41,232 bases of DNA from Temnopleurus reevesii (lineage: Eukaryota > Echinodermata > Echinoidea > Temnopleuroida > Temnopleuridae), in the NCBI GenBank assembly GCA_036244855.1, contig BQKZ01005374.1, forward strand, positions 1-41,232, read 5' to 3'. Both the position numbers and the translations under genes were made by a program. This document shows positions 1 to 12,500 of this stretch, piece by piece. The notes under the pieces were generated by a model. The model did not search any database. It was not told where the DNA came from and saw only the letters and a program-made list of their open reading frames with translations. Position 1 is the stretch's first letter; each line of letters starts with the position of its first letter.

Positions 1-137
1 CCTAGCTGATATAGTAATATATACTCTTAAAATAAAGCAAAGATGTCATTGTGAGCCTAAAATGATTTGATATTATTTTGCTCCCCATTGTTTCTTTCTT
101 GTATTCCTCTTCTCCCCCTTTCCCCTCTTTTCATGTA

Positions 138-356
138 TTTTTCTGGTGACCCGACAGTTGCTCCGGCGACAATTGCTCCTGTTCATTTTTCTGGCTAGGA
201 GTAGGGTTAGGGTTAGGGTTATGATAGGGTTTATGATTCAGAATGATGTCAAGATTAGGATTAGGGTTAGGGTTAGGTTTGGGATTAGGTTTGACATTAG
301 GCTTACTGTGTCAGTTTTTTGCCGGAGCAATTGTCGCCGGAGCATTTGTCATGGAA
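138..356. mobile_element. Foldback element with telomere-like core (second copy near 4805-5023)
   Basis: A perfect 21-bp inverted repeat (159-179 and 324-344, core CGGCGACAATTG) encloses GGGTTA-type repeats at 199-220 and 255-275 with degenerate TTAGG variants between. Weaker arm similarity extends a few bases outward. The ORF through it (146-379) is only a translation of these repeats. Confidence 0.7.
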
Positions 357-518
357 CCATTTTTCTTCCTTCAAATTAAATGTATACTACCTTTGTTACC
401 TTCTAATATATTCTTAATATAAAACCCACACAGACAGTGTTCTGCCTGTCACTTCTATATTCCCCTTTCTCCTGGCCCCTTGGTATCCATTCTTTACTTT
501 TTTTTCTAATCTACTGCA

Positions 519-1132
519 CTTTAATAAAGGGGAATTACACCCAGACAATAATGTACAATCAATAAATGAAAAGTAATCAGATGGACAAACTGTGAAAATT
601 TGAGCAAAATCGGATAATCCGTTCAAAAGTTATGAATTTTCAAAGTTATCATGTGCACCTGTCCTGGGCATCCTTGAATTGGCAACGTATAGCCAATTAG
701 CATAATCTGTGATGTCATACATGGAGAACTACTCATTCACTTTGTATGTAAATTTATTGAAAATTGATCTATATCATATAACAAATGAGGAATCAACACT
801 GTTCTTTCTGGAATGCTTGCAGAATTGATGTGGCTATGATATATTTAACCAGAAAAAACAAAATTTTGTCTAATTTTCTGGAAAAAGTGGAAAATGTGAA
901 ATTTTGTGTACAAAGTCAAAAGTGAATGGCGGGTTCTCCATGTTGGCAGCCATTTTGTGACTGTACGTTTGCCAATTTAAGGAGCCCATGAGGGGTGTAA
1001 TTAAAAACTTTGAAAATTCATAACTTTTGAATGGATTATCCGATTTTGCTCAAATTTTCACAGTTTGTTCATCTTATTTTTTGTCATTTAATGATAGCAG
1101 TTTAATGTCTGAGTGAAGTTCCCCTTTAAAAA
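519..1132. mobile_element. Long inverted-repeat element (second copy 5186-5799)
   Basis: The left end (TAAAGGGGAATTACACCCAG) and right end (inverted AAGTTCCCCTTTA) start two arms of roughly 120 bp that pair well, for example CAAACTGTGAAAATTTGAGC at 585-604 with its complement near 1045-1065. Weaker pairing continues inward, including GGAGAAC and CATTCACTTTG on both arms. A diverged relative lies at 8742-9065 and a short piece near 22545-22600. Confidence 0.7.
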
Positions 1133-1277
1133 GGGGATGCATGGGTCCTAGCACTTTCACACGTAGTTTAGAATTGCATTGTCACGAGAGTTAAATATTC
1201 ATCCAGAAAAGTAGAAGTTTGCAATCAATGTTAGGATACATATCATCTCAGGAACCTGTCAGACTGGGTATATATCT

Positions 1278-1407
1278 GGGCCCGGTAACATAAAGATTTC
1301 CAATCAATCGTACGAGTGATATCAATCGCAAGTCTATGTGAAATTTTGTACTAACGTTTGTGATTGATGGCAATAGTGATTGTATCTCTTTTATGTTACT
1401 CGCCCCT
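1278..1407. mobile_element. Small MITE with GGGCC[CC]GTAACATAA ends (second copy 5945-6074)
   Basis: The left end GGGCCCGGTAACATAAAG is mirrored by TTTATGTTACTCGCCCC. The interior has TCAATCG and GATTGAT motifs. A better preserved member lies at 16830-16982. Confidence 0.65.
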
Positions 1408-1569
1408 GATCATCGTTTTCTTAGCTCAGGTAAGAAAAGATGAGAGCCCTTTGCTGATGATTGTTCAATCTGAGTTATTATGTTATTTTTAGGTCTTGTT
1501 TGCCAGCTTCCTCAGGATACACAATTATGATCTGTCATATGAAGAAAAAAAAATCCTACATTTATAGTT

Positions 1570-2122
1570 AAGCCCAGAAGAGAAAGCTGCCATTTACTGT
1601 ATAGTGGAAAATTTTCGCGGGGTTTAATTTTTGCGCTCTCTGCAGTGAAATGGCTGACGGCAAATTTAAAACCCGTGAAAATAATCCTGAACTGATAATA
1701 TCAACCTGATAATATCAAACTGGTAAACATTATAATGAATTTGTACAGAAAGTTAACATCACACATTGAGTTTTGAAAAGCCACAATATCGCGTTCAATG
1801 TTTCAATCGCATATATATTTGCATTTCTTGTCATAATCTCCAGAATATACTTTGGTTTTATGGTCATTCTTTTATACTTTTTTTTAAAGCTTTCTCTTGT
1901 AGCAGTAATCACTTTCTGTTTCTTAAAAAATCGGTATTTGTTTGGTCGGGAGATAGATAGATAGATAGATTGTCCCCGCGAATTCAATACCCCGCGAAAA
2001 TGTTCATGGACTAACCAACCGCAAAAAAATTAACACCACAAAATTATCCCGCTATACACCTGTCTCAATATGTAGGATCCTTAGGGAAAACAGGTAAATG
2101 GTAGCTTTCCATTCTGGGCTTC
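1570..2122. mobile_element. Foldback element with GCGAAAA-type inner TIRs (second copy 6237-6789)
   Basis: The outer arms AGCCCAGAAGAGAAAGCTGC (1570) and the complement ending TTCCATTCTGGGCT (2122) pair. Inside, TACTGTATAGTGGAAAATTT with CGCGGGG pairs with CCGCGAAAATG and CCGCTATACAC. A (GATA)n stretch lies near 1951-1970. Confidence 0.6.
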
Positions 2123-2339
2123 ACTGTATCAGATTCTGTCAAACGAATTGGCAAATCAGATTTATCCTAAGTTGTAATTTCAGTCTTCTAAACAAAACGT
2201 ATACATAGTTTTGATAGTAGGAGCATGAATGTCAATGTTAATTAAGACAAATTTCTTTCATTCTAATGTACACACATCAGGCATTGAGGACTAATTTTTT
2301 GCTGTGTTCTTTGGTATATACTAACACTCAATTAAATGA

Positions 2340-2340
2340 N
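2340..2340. other. Single N, assembly joint
   Basis: One N sits exactly where duplication copy A ends and the minisatellite starts. This suggests that two contigs were joined here. Confidence 0.8.
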
Positions 2341-3415
2341 GGTTGTCAGGAACAATGAGAGTATGTTTGCTTATCAATGTCTGTGGTTATCAGGAACAAT
2401 GAGAGAATGTTTGCTTATGAATGCTTATGGTTATCAGGAAGAATGAGAGTATGTTTGCTTATGAATGCCTGTGGTTATCAGGAAGAATGAGAGTATGTTT
2501 GCTTATGAATGCTTGTGCTTATCAGGAACAATGAGAGTATACGTTTGCTTAGGAATGCCTGTGGTTATCAGGAACAATAATTCTAGGGAATCTGTCTGCT
2601 AATGAATGCATTTTGTTATCACGGATAATGATTTAAAGATTCTGTTTTTTTATGAATTTCTGTGGTTATCAGGAACAACGTTATCACGAACAATATGTCC
2701 AATTGCTTTGTTATCACGAACAGTGATTTTATAGATTCTGATTGCTTATGAATGTCTGTGGCTAACAGGAACAATGGTTCTATAAAGTCTGTTTGCTTAT
2801 GAATTTGTGTGGTTATCAGGAACAATAGTTCCATGAAGTCTGTTTGCTTAGGAATGCTTGTGTTTTTCAGAAACAATGGTTCCATAGAGTCTGTTTGCAT
2901 ATGAATGTCTGTAGTTATCAGGAACAATGATTCTTTAGAGTCTGTTTGCTTGTGACTTCTTGCGGTTATTCAGAGTAATGCTTCTCAGTATAGCCTGTTT
3001 GTTTATGACTTCCTGCGGTTATTCAGAGTAACGCTTCTATAGCCTGTTTGTATGACTTCCCTGTGGTTATCAAGAACAATGATTCTATGAAGTCTGCTTG
3101 CTTATGAATATCTGTGGTTATCAGGAACAATGATTCTATAAAGTCTGTTTGCTTATGAATGCCTGTGGTTATAAAGAACAATGGTTCTATAGAGTCTGTG
3201 TGCTTATGAATGCCTGTGGTTATCAGGAACAATGATTCTGTGAGGTCTGTTTGCTTGTGACTTCCTGTGGTTATCAAGAATAATTCTTTTATAGTCTGTT
3301 TGTTTATGACTTCCTGCGGTTATGAGAAATAATTTTTCTGTAGAATCTGTTTACTTATAAATTCATGTGGTTAAAAGGAACAATTATAGATTCTGTATGC
3401 TTATGAATTATTATT
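2341..3415. repeat. Minisatellite, about 22 units of 44-51 bp
   Basis: Units start GGTTATCAGGAACAATG and end TTTGCTTATGAATGCCTGTG. Early units are 44 bp and most later ones 51 bp. Because 51 is a multiple of 3, chance ORFs on the - strand (2619-2927, 3023-3277) show a 17-residue period with ITTGIHKQTD. The array stops about 18 bp before the exon a acceptor. Confidence 0.92.
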
Positions 3416-3432
3416 TTAATAATTTTCTGTAG

Positions 3433-3593
3433 GTGTTACACGCCACCCTGAATCACATGGAGACAGCATGCAGAAGCAGCAGCCTCTCTCTCATGCCACA
3501 AGCTTCGCAGACCTCTCTTACCTGAAAGACGAGGAGAAGATGAAATACGAGGAGATGCGCACGGCGTCGTTGAAAGTGGTTGCTCAGCTAAGG
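3433..3593 (+). CDS. RNF31: RNF31 exon a: linker before the UBA
   Basis: The exon follows a TTTTCTGTAG acceptor and ends at a GTAGGT donor. Only one frame is open. It carries two bases from the previous exon and then 53 codons. The second half is a charged helix containing [19 protein letters not shown]. This resembles the helix before the UBA region of HOIP, where EEMRKA-like sequence runs into a leucine-rich stretch. The exon lies only about 20 bp after a minisatellite. It is the first coding exon visible, so anything upstream belongs to unseen exons. Confidence 0.8.
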
Positions 3594-6500
3594 GTAGGTA
3601 TCATTTAATCATTGCTACACACTTTCTGTTTATTCTATGCCAGGAATCATGAGCAGAGGGGACTAAAAAATTCGACACAGTCAGCAACTTCCATTTAAGC
3701 ATTCATAATAGCTCTATGTGCACAAAAGAAATTCACTTCCCTCTTATTTTGCAGGTCAAACAGGTTTTGCCCGTACTACTTTATTTGTGTGTAAAGAGCT
3801 ATGCATTGTGAATGGAAGCTGCTTATTTTGTCCGATTCCTTTGTCCCTTTGTCTCGCAGGGAAGACACCTCAAAGCCAAGCTGAATTCTAGCTATCTACA
3901 ATTTTCATGTTTGGTTTGAAATCTTTAGTGCATATTTTCACAAGCAACCTTATTCTTCATGACTGCATTTGAATATTCCTTTACGTCGAAATATTTCCAA
4001 AATGCATGAAGTACCGCTCTGTTCATAGTTTTATGATAGGAGTGACACTTATATCTTCTTATTACTTGCAGGCCTCGAATTAGACTTCGGCAACCCAAGG
4101 AAATTGCCATTGGTGCCTCCTTTGCTTACTGTGTTTCCCTTTTTGGATCTCCTCTTAATATTCTATTGTTTCGCCTTTACATAAAATCGACATTCATCAA
4201 AATTGCCTTGACCCCCTGAAATCTGATTTTGAGGGCTGTCCTTGGATGTAATGGGTCCCAGAAAATTATACCATTCAATATTCAATACATTATAGTATTA
4301 GATATACTGCTGAAACGCTTAGGCCTGGTCACATAGGACCCAGGAAGCAACACGATTCACCCCGACTCATTGTTCTGAGGCAGTTAACTGTGAATTAACA
4401 AAGAGACGTGTTGAATCTTGTTGCTTCCCGGCCTCTATGTGACCGGGGCCTTACCGTAATTCCCCAAATTTGATGTCATTTTCTCACAATTTTTTTTTGC
4501 CATGGTTGGGAACAAAGAAATTCCTCTTATTGTTTTGTGAGTAACCAATGCATGTAGGAATATATTACTTCTGTTTCCTTTGTTTGATTAATTTATTCAA
4601 TTTTCCTCCCTTTTTGGCACCTAATAGAGGTGCAATGTATACCCAGGTAATGTAAAGCAAAGCTATGCCTAGCTGATATAGTAATATATACTCTTAAAAT
4701 AAAGCAAAGATGTCATTGTGAGCCTAAAATGATTTGATATTATTTTGCTCCCCATTGTTTCTTTCTTGTATTCCTCTTCTCCCCCTTTCCCCTCTTTTCA
4801 TGTATTTTTCTGGTGACCCGACAGTTGCTCCGGCGACAATTGCTCCTGTTCATTTTTCTGGCTAGGAGTAGGGTTAGGGTTAGGGTTATGATAGGGTTTA
4901 TGATTCAGAATGATGTCAAGATTAGGATTAGGGTTAGGGTTAGGTTTGGGATTAGGTTTGACATTAGGCTTACTGTGTCAGTTTTTTGCCGGAGCAATTG
5001 TCGCCGGAGCATTTGTCATGGAACCATTTTTCTTCCTTCAAATTAAATGTATACTACCTTTGTTACCTTCTAATATATTCTTAATATAAAACCCACACAG
5101 ACAGTGTTCTGCCTGTCACTTCTATATTCCCCTTTCTCCTGGCCCCTTGGTATCCATTCTTTACTTTTTTTTCTAATCTACTGCACTTTAATAAAGGGGA
5201 ATTACACCCAGACAATAATGTACAATCAATAAATGAAAAGTAATCAGATGGACAAACTGTGAAAATTTGAGCAAAATCGGATAATCCGTTCAAAAGTTAT
5301 GAATTTTCAAAGTTATCATGTGCACCTGTCCTGGGCATCCTTGAATTGGCAACGTATAGCCAATTAGCATAATCTGTGATGTCATACATGGAGAACTACT
5401 CATTCACTTTGTATGTAAATTTATTGAAAATTGATCTATATCATATAACAAATGAGGAATCAACACTGTTCTTTCTGGAATGCTTGCAGAATTGATGTGG
5501 CTATGATATATTTAACCAGAAAAAACAAAATTTTGTCTAATTTTCTGGAAAAAGTGGAAAATGTGAAATTTTGTGTACAAAGTCAAAAGTGAATGGCGGG
5601 TTCTCCATGTTGGCAGCCATTTTGTGACTGTACGTTTGCCAATTTAAGGAGCCCATGAGGGGTGTAATTAAAAACTTTGAAAATTCATAACTTTTGAATG
5701 GATTATCCGATTTTGCTCAAATTTTCACAGTTTGTTCATCTTATTTTTTGTCATTTAATGATAGCAGTTTAATGTCTGAGTGAAGTTCCCCTTTAAAAAG
5801 GGGATGCATGGGTCCTAGCACTTTCACACGTAGTTTAGAATTGCATTGTCACGAGAGTTAAATATTCATCCAGAAAAGTAGAAGTTTGCAATCAATGTTG
5901 GGATACATATCATCTCAGGAACCTGTCAGACTGGGTATATATCTGGGCCCGGTAACATAAAGATTTCCAATCAATCGTACGAGTGATATCAATCGCAAGT
6001 CTATGTGAAATTTTGTACTAACGTTTGTGATTGATGGCAATAGTGATTGTATCTCTTTTATGTTACTCGCCCCTGATCATCGTTTTCTTAGCTCAGGTAA
6101 GAAAAGATGAGAGCCCTTTGCTGATGATTGTTCAATCTGAGTTATTATGTTATTTTTAGGTCTTGTTTGCCAGCTTCCTCAGGATACACAATTATGATCT
6201 GTCATATGAAGAAAAAAAAATCCTACATTTATAGTTAAGCCCAGAAGAGAAAGCTGCCATTTACTGTATAGTGGAAAATTTTCGCGGGGTTTAATTTTTG
6301 CGCTCTCTGCAGTGAAATGGCTGACGGCAAATTTAAAACCCGTGAAAATAATCCTGAACTGATAATATCAACCTGATAATATCAAACTGGTAAACATTAT
6401 AATGAATTTGTACAGAAAGTTAACATCACACATTGAGTTTTGAAAAGCCACAATATCGCGTTCAATGTTTCAATCGCATATATATTTGCATTTCTTGTCA

Positions 6501-9500
6501 TAATCTCCAGAATATACTTTGGTTTTATGGTCATTCTTTTATACTTTTTTTTAAAGCTTTCTCTTGTAGCAGTAATCACTTTCTGTTTCTTAAAAAATCG
6601 GTATTTGTTTGGTCGGGAGATAGATAGATAGATAGATTGTCCCCGCGAATTCAATACCCCGCGAAAATGTTCATGGACTAACCAACCGCAAAAAAATTAA
6701 CACCACAAAATTATCCCGCTATACACCTGTCTCAATATGTAGGATCCTTAGGGAAAACAGGTAAATGGTAGCTTTCCATTCTGGGCTTCACTGTATCAGA
6801 TTCTGTCAAACGAATTGGCAAATCAGATTTATCCTAAGTTGTAATTTCAGTCTTCTAAACAAAACGTATACATAGTTTTGATACTAGGAGCATGAATGTC
6901 AATGTTAATTAAGACAAATTTCTTTCATTCTAATGTACACACATCATGCATTGAGGACTATTTTTTTGCTGTGTTCTTTGATATATGTTAACACCCATTT
7001 GAATGAAGCTAACAGGTTTTGATTTTCATCATCCCATTTTTATTTATGACACTATTCATGCATGGCGCTTTTCTCTCTTCTCTGCTATTACAATGGAAAG
7101 AAGCATTTCTTTGCCACTGTTAGACCACGTTCAAATCTAGTTTTCAAAAGCGGCTTCCATTAAACTAATTCCAAAAGCTGGTTCAGAGGGCCAGTTGTGT
7201 CTTTGTTCAGATTAGAGGCACACAAAGTGGATCTCAAGTCCACTTCATGCATGCAAAGTGGCTCTGTAGCTATCACGATGGATAAATAGCTGGGTTCGAA
7301 TACTTCCCTATTGTATATTGCTGCGTACATTTCTCTGTTCCTTCAGATAATAGCCAGATGCTTGAAATATTCAGGGTGAAATTTACAACTTCATACCTGG
7401 TCAAGAAAATCTTTCTTGTGAGGGGGATTTCCAAACGAGTTTGGGACTGCTTGACTGCTTCTCCCAGTCAGATTAGCTGTTAAACTAGATTCTATTAAAG
7501 CAGCAACTATAGATCTAGGTACCAACTGTTCTGAATTCAGTTCATTAATTTGATTCAATTGCACATTATAAGGGGTTATGAATATGAATAGATCAAAGAG
7601 ATTAATTCAGAAGAGAAAAATAATCTGTTGCACCTATTTCTTCAAGCAAGCATTTTATTATCCATTGATATGTTGGGTTGCAAAATTATGTTCTGAATAT
7701 TTTGTACAAAACACCATGATGGTATTGCTCTCTATGTCATAAGTAGCTTCTAGTTGTTTCCCAGCTCATAGCATCTGACCAAGGGGAGAGATTCAAACAA
7801 TAGTATTGTTTACCCAGCATTGTTTCATATAATAATGGATAACCATATCATGGAGTACTTCCTTTGCAGGTAAAATACACTATAGGAGAAAATTACGAGT
7901 TGAGGTTGGTGCATATATGTATGCATCTATTTACAGTGATCTTGAATGTTTCTTTCCTTCAGATTTTCATACATTCATTCTTCAATGAATTTCTGTTCGT
8001 TGATCATTCTGTATGAGCTGAAACTTTTGTATTCAGATATTTCAGCAAATAGCCACCGCTCTGAAAGGGTTTTTGGCACCCTGTCAATTTTGTAGATGTA
8101 TGAGTCAATTTTTTATTCCAAAACACAAAAAACAAACTAAGTTAAGCGTTCACAACATGGTTTCACAAACAATTAATATGATGTACCTACCCCTTTTGAA
8201 AAGAAATTATAAACAAAGATGACATAAAGTTTTCAAATTTCAAGTCGTTTCGGAGTTGAAAAAGTCAATACCGATATTACTCCTCTTTACACTTTTGTTT
8301 GTGTCAAAGACAAGTTTTGTATTTCGCCATGCCCTCAGGTTATACTCTAGACCAATTGCTTTGCCACTATGCAGGTTGTAATTTCTTATGTTTTTATTTT
8401 TCGGGGGGTTTGAGAAACACTTGCTAAATTAGTTGAAATAAAGCCAGTATCAAAATTTCAGCTCATCAATTGATCTATTCTAATTCTCTTTCTACATCAA
8501 AATCATTCAGTCATCGCATGCTGCATGGTGCATGTCTGAGTTTTGTTTCATAAAGCTGTTCGTGGAGGTATGCAACTTAGAAAGAGCCACCAGTCATTCT
8601 TAGATTTGGGCGTACCTCAACGAACGGCTTTGGGAAACACAACCATGGTCTCGAGACTAACCAGACTTTCTCTAATATTATTAGGCCTGTCTGATCAAAC
8701 GAGACCAAAATTTGAAATGCTTGAAAGGAAACCGACCCCTGGAATTATCGTGCTCTCATTGAATGAAGAAAAATCAGATGAACTAACTGAAAATTTGAGC
8801 GAAATCGAACAGTCATTTCAGGACTTATGATTTCTAAATTTTCAATGATATCACGATCTCTGTCGCGGATAGGGATTGGTGCGGTCAGCAATTTTGGAGA
8901 AAAAAATCTGTGATCTACCAGCGAACAACTCTCCATTCACTTTGTATATACAATTATTAAAAGATTGCATTAATGTAATAGAATTTAGAACAATTTACCA
9001 ACATGATTTTTTTTCCAAAATTCATGCAGAATTGATAAAGACATACTCTACTCTGAAATTACGTCACAGATTCTGTCACTACCATCGGCTCTCGGTGGTC
9101 TAGTGGTAAGACACCTGTCTAGTCATCAGTAGATCATGGGTTCGATTCCTACCAGAGAATGCCTGTGAATTTTTTTTACAGCTTTTCGGTAAAGCACTGT
9201 CAAGCAGTGTTTATCCATGTTTGGATAAGGCAAGAATTATTTCAATTATTTATCTACCCAACACAAAAAAATCATTCAATGGAGATTCTGTCAAGTTGCT
9301 GATCACAGGGATCCCCATCCGCGACGCCCAAATGAAACCATCTTGCATCTTATCATGAGCACTGTAATCAATGTCATGCATGAGTGATTTTAGTTGTTGA
9401 ATGATGTCTCTCGCTCCTCTTCACATAGTGAAAAGCGGAGTGAAAAAGTTTCGTAGAGATCACTCAACTTTTTCTTTGAGTAATGTATACTAATTTTCTG

Positions 9501-12500
9501 TCATTATTATAATTATTATCATCATAGTTATCTACAGTCAAACCTGTCTATAGTGGCCACTGTCTATAGCAACCACCTGTCTACAGTGGCCACTTAACTT
9601 GACTCCCTTCAGGTGCATGTTATAGAACCTGTCTAAAAAGGCCACCTTTCTACAGTGGCCACTTTTTCTGCTTCCCTTGGGGTGGCCTCTAGAGACAGGT
9701 TTGACTGTATTATGTATTCATGCTAATCATTATTTTTGTTATTTTTCAGGAGGCTGAATCGCTGGGGGTGCCTACAAAACGGCTCAAGAGCGCCCAGTAC
9801 CTGATGGAAAGCTATGGCGATGACGGTACGGATCGGTTACAATGGATCGCCGAAAACTGGCCGGATGTCACCAGCGAGCTAGCGATGAAGGCCACCCAAG
9901 AGCTCCGAGAGAATCTGGAAGTGGATGTCGATGCAAGGTCAGCACAATGTTTTATATGTTTTATAATGATACCCAGCCCCAAACAAACAAACAAACAATT
10001 TTTTTACATTTGATGCCAAAACATTATTAAATTTCACGTGTTTTCTTTCCTCAATATACTCGAACCATTGCTAAATTCTTTTCCACTTGTCGTTTAATTT
10101 GCTTAATACATGTATGATATAAATGACTGTATAGGATTGTATTCCTCTTTATGTAAACAAAATATTGCATTCTAATGTCAATGAAGTTTAAATAAATAAA
10201 ACTCCCAATTTTCCAAGCAAACAAAAAGAAATATTTAGGTTGTTATTATTATTATCAAGAACCATTGAACATTAAATACCTAAAACTTTGGTTATGTATG
10301 CATTTGTGATGGCCAATGATCTGACTAGATTTTGGATCGCTGTTTACGCTTTAGACATGACAAGTATGTGTGATTTGCGCTTGCTGATCAACTGCAGCTT
10401 GTACTTTATAAGCTAATATTTTGGCGTACAGATATTTTCGCGATTTCTGACCAGTTTGACACATTGGCGTGTTGTTATTTTCACGTTTTTGAAAGTATTT
10501 GTACACAAATGATTGTGCATCACATAGAGTGGAAATTTTCGCGAGGCCATAACCGCAAAATTAGCGAAAATAAAACCACCGCGAAAATTTCAGCTTATAC
10601 AGTAATTGATTGCAACTTTGTAGCAACACCCCCTTAGCTTGATGGAAGTTTTTGATCAACTCTCCTTTCCTCATTTCTTCACCATCTTTACTTTTTAGGA
10701 TAATAGAGCTTTCTCTGCAGCAAATATTTACAGTTTTACAGAGTTTATAGAGAGAACCATAACAGCCTTAACTTAAAAGAAGTCTTTTATTCTTTTTCCT
10801 TTCTTCATTTCTTTTCTCTCTCTCTCTATTATAGAATATGGACCTCGTCTGAGTCAGTGAGGAATATTTATATAATCATATATTTACAGTTTTACAGTTA
10901 TTTTATAGTTTGAACCATAACAGCCTTAACATGATGAACGATTTTGATCAACTCTCCTTTCTTCATGTCTTCACTATCTTTACTTTTTAGAATAATGGAG
11001 CTTGTCCGAGTCAGTGAGGAATCAGCCGAGCAGTGCCTGGAGGATTGCTCAGGAAATGTACAGGAAGCCATCAAGGAATGTACTCAACAGATCCAGGAAA
11101 AGGTAGTTCTACTTATTTTTAATCTCTTTTGTATCACTCAATGTGAGCAAATAAATCACATGAAAACCATCAAGGGTTGTTCTCAACGGATTCAATTCAA
11201 TTCAGTTCAATTCAATTCAATTCACTTTAATTCAATTCAATTCAATTCAATTCAATTCATTTCAATTTCATTTATTTCATTCAAATTGAAAGCAGACATA
11301 AATTTTATTCTTAAAAATCACATAATAATAGTCAAAGGACTAAATCTGTCAATTTACAATGTATAAAAACACACTTAAAAATCTTTAAAATTGTGTAAAT
11401 TGAAAGGCATAAGTCATGCATAAAGGTACTTTTTTAACACTTAAGAGGTTTTCTTTGCATTTTTGCACAACTACACAGCTCTATGGGAAGTGTATTTTTT
11501 TCTGTGTAAACTCAGGGAGTACACACAATAGCCAGAGGGTGCTTTCTATTGTTTGCAGTGCCTAAGCTAGTGGTTTTTGCAATGTCATCACTACTTTCAG
11601 AATTCATGCAATACGGAAAGGTTTAATAGTCTATATTCAATGTTCAATGCTACAGTGTAGAAATAGACCATATGAAAGTCATCAACTATTGTGCCCAACA
11701 GATTCACAAAAAAGTACTTGTTTTTGATGGTTTATGTTCTTCATTGAATATGAGGAAATGAATCGTATTAAAACGAATCATATGACCAAGTTTATACTAT
11801 TCTTCCTGATACCTTGTATTCTTCTAGACACTGATGTTTTAGTGATTGATATAAAATGTTGCTCTCCCCACCCCCCTAATGTTATTCCTGTTAGATATAT
11901 AATTAAAATGTCTCCTTTAAACAAATTTTAAATCTTCCAACATGATAAATATTTTGATATTTGAATGTGCACAGGATGAACAGGTATATGTTGTTTATTT
12001 TTTATCAAATACATTGTCAAATTAAAGAAAAATCAATTCAAATATTTTTATATTTGAATGTGTACAGGATGAACAGGTATATATTGTTTATTTTCTATCA
12101 AATACTTTGTCAAATTAAAGAAAAATCAAATTCTTGAGTGAGGTATTTTCTCAAAGTGTCTAATTAAGTGTCCCTGTAATTGGAGAAAACGGAGCTACAA
12201 CTCGTAGTACTTTAAAAGACAGTCATTGTACTTGATATGTGTCTAGCGTATCCTGAAGTATTATTGTTGTGGTCTTGGCAATTAGATTTTGAAGTATTAA
12301 TTGATATATATATTCCAGAACTGAAACTAATATAGTACATAATTAGTGATCAATAAACCCTGTAGATAAAATGGTTTAAAGAGTGCTCTTACTCTATAAA
12401 GTTTACACTACTCCATGTTTTAAAATTTTGTACAGAATCTAAATGGAATGGGTTCCTTTATAAATGATTTTGGGTGTTCAGTTCAGCTCACACCATACCA

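Larger units (their letters stand above)
1..2279. repeat. Direct duplication of 2.28 kb, copy A
   Basis: The sequence repeats at 4668-6946 with a constant offset of 4667. I see only isolated differences (for example TTAGG/TTGGG near 1231 and GTAGG/CTAGG near 2216). Similarity decays from about 2279 to the single N at 2340. Copy A begins at the first base of the window. Confidence 0.95.

Noticed and set aside
199..275. True telomere end
   Set aside because: The repeats are short, degenerate, inside an inverted repeat, and present again at 4866-4942.
146..379. 77-codon Arg/Val-rich ORF
   Set aside because: It is a translation of GGGTTA repeats inside a foldback element.
2619..3277. Repeat proteins on the - strand with ITTGIHKQTD motifs
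   Set aside because: The 17-residue period is just the 51-bp minisatellite read in frame. There is no start context or gene structure.
2341..3415. CRISPR-like array
   Set aside because: The units are contiguous diverged tandem repeats without unique spacers, in an animal intron.
8543..9103. Short ORFs of 63-95 codons
   Set aside because: They cross the ends of inverted-repeat elements and the tRNA-like sequence. No protein family is recognisable.
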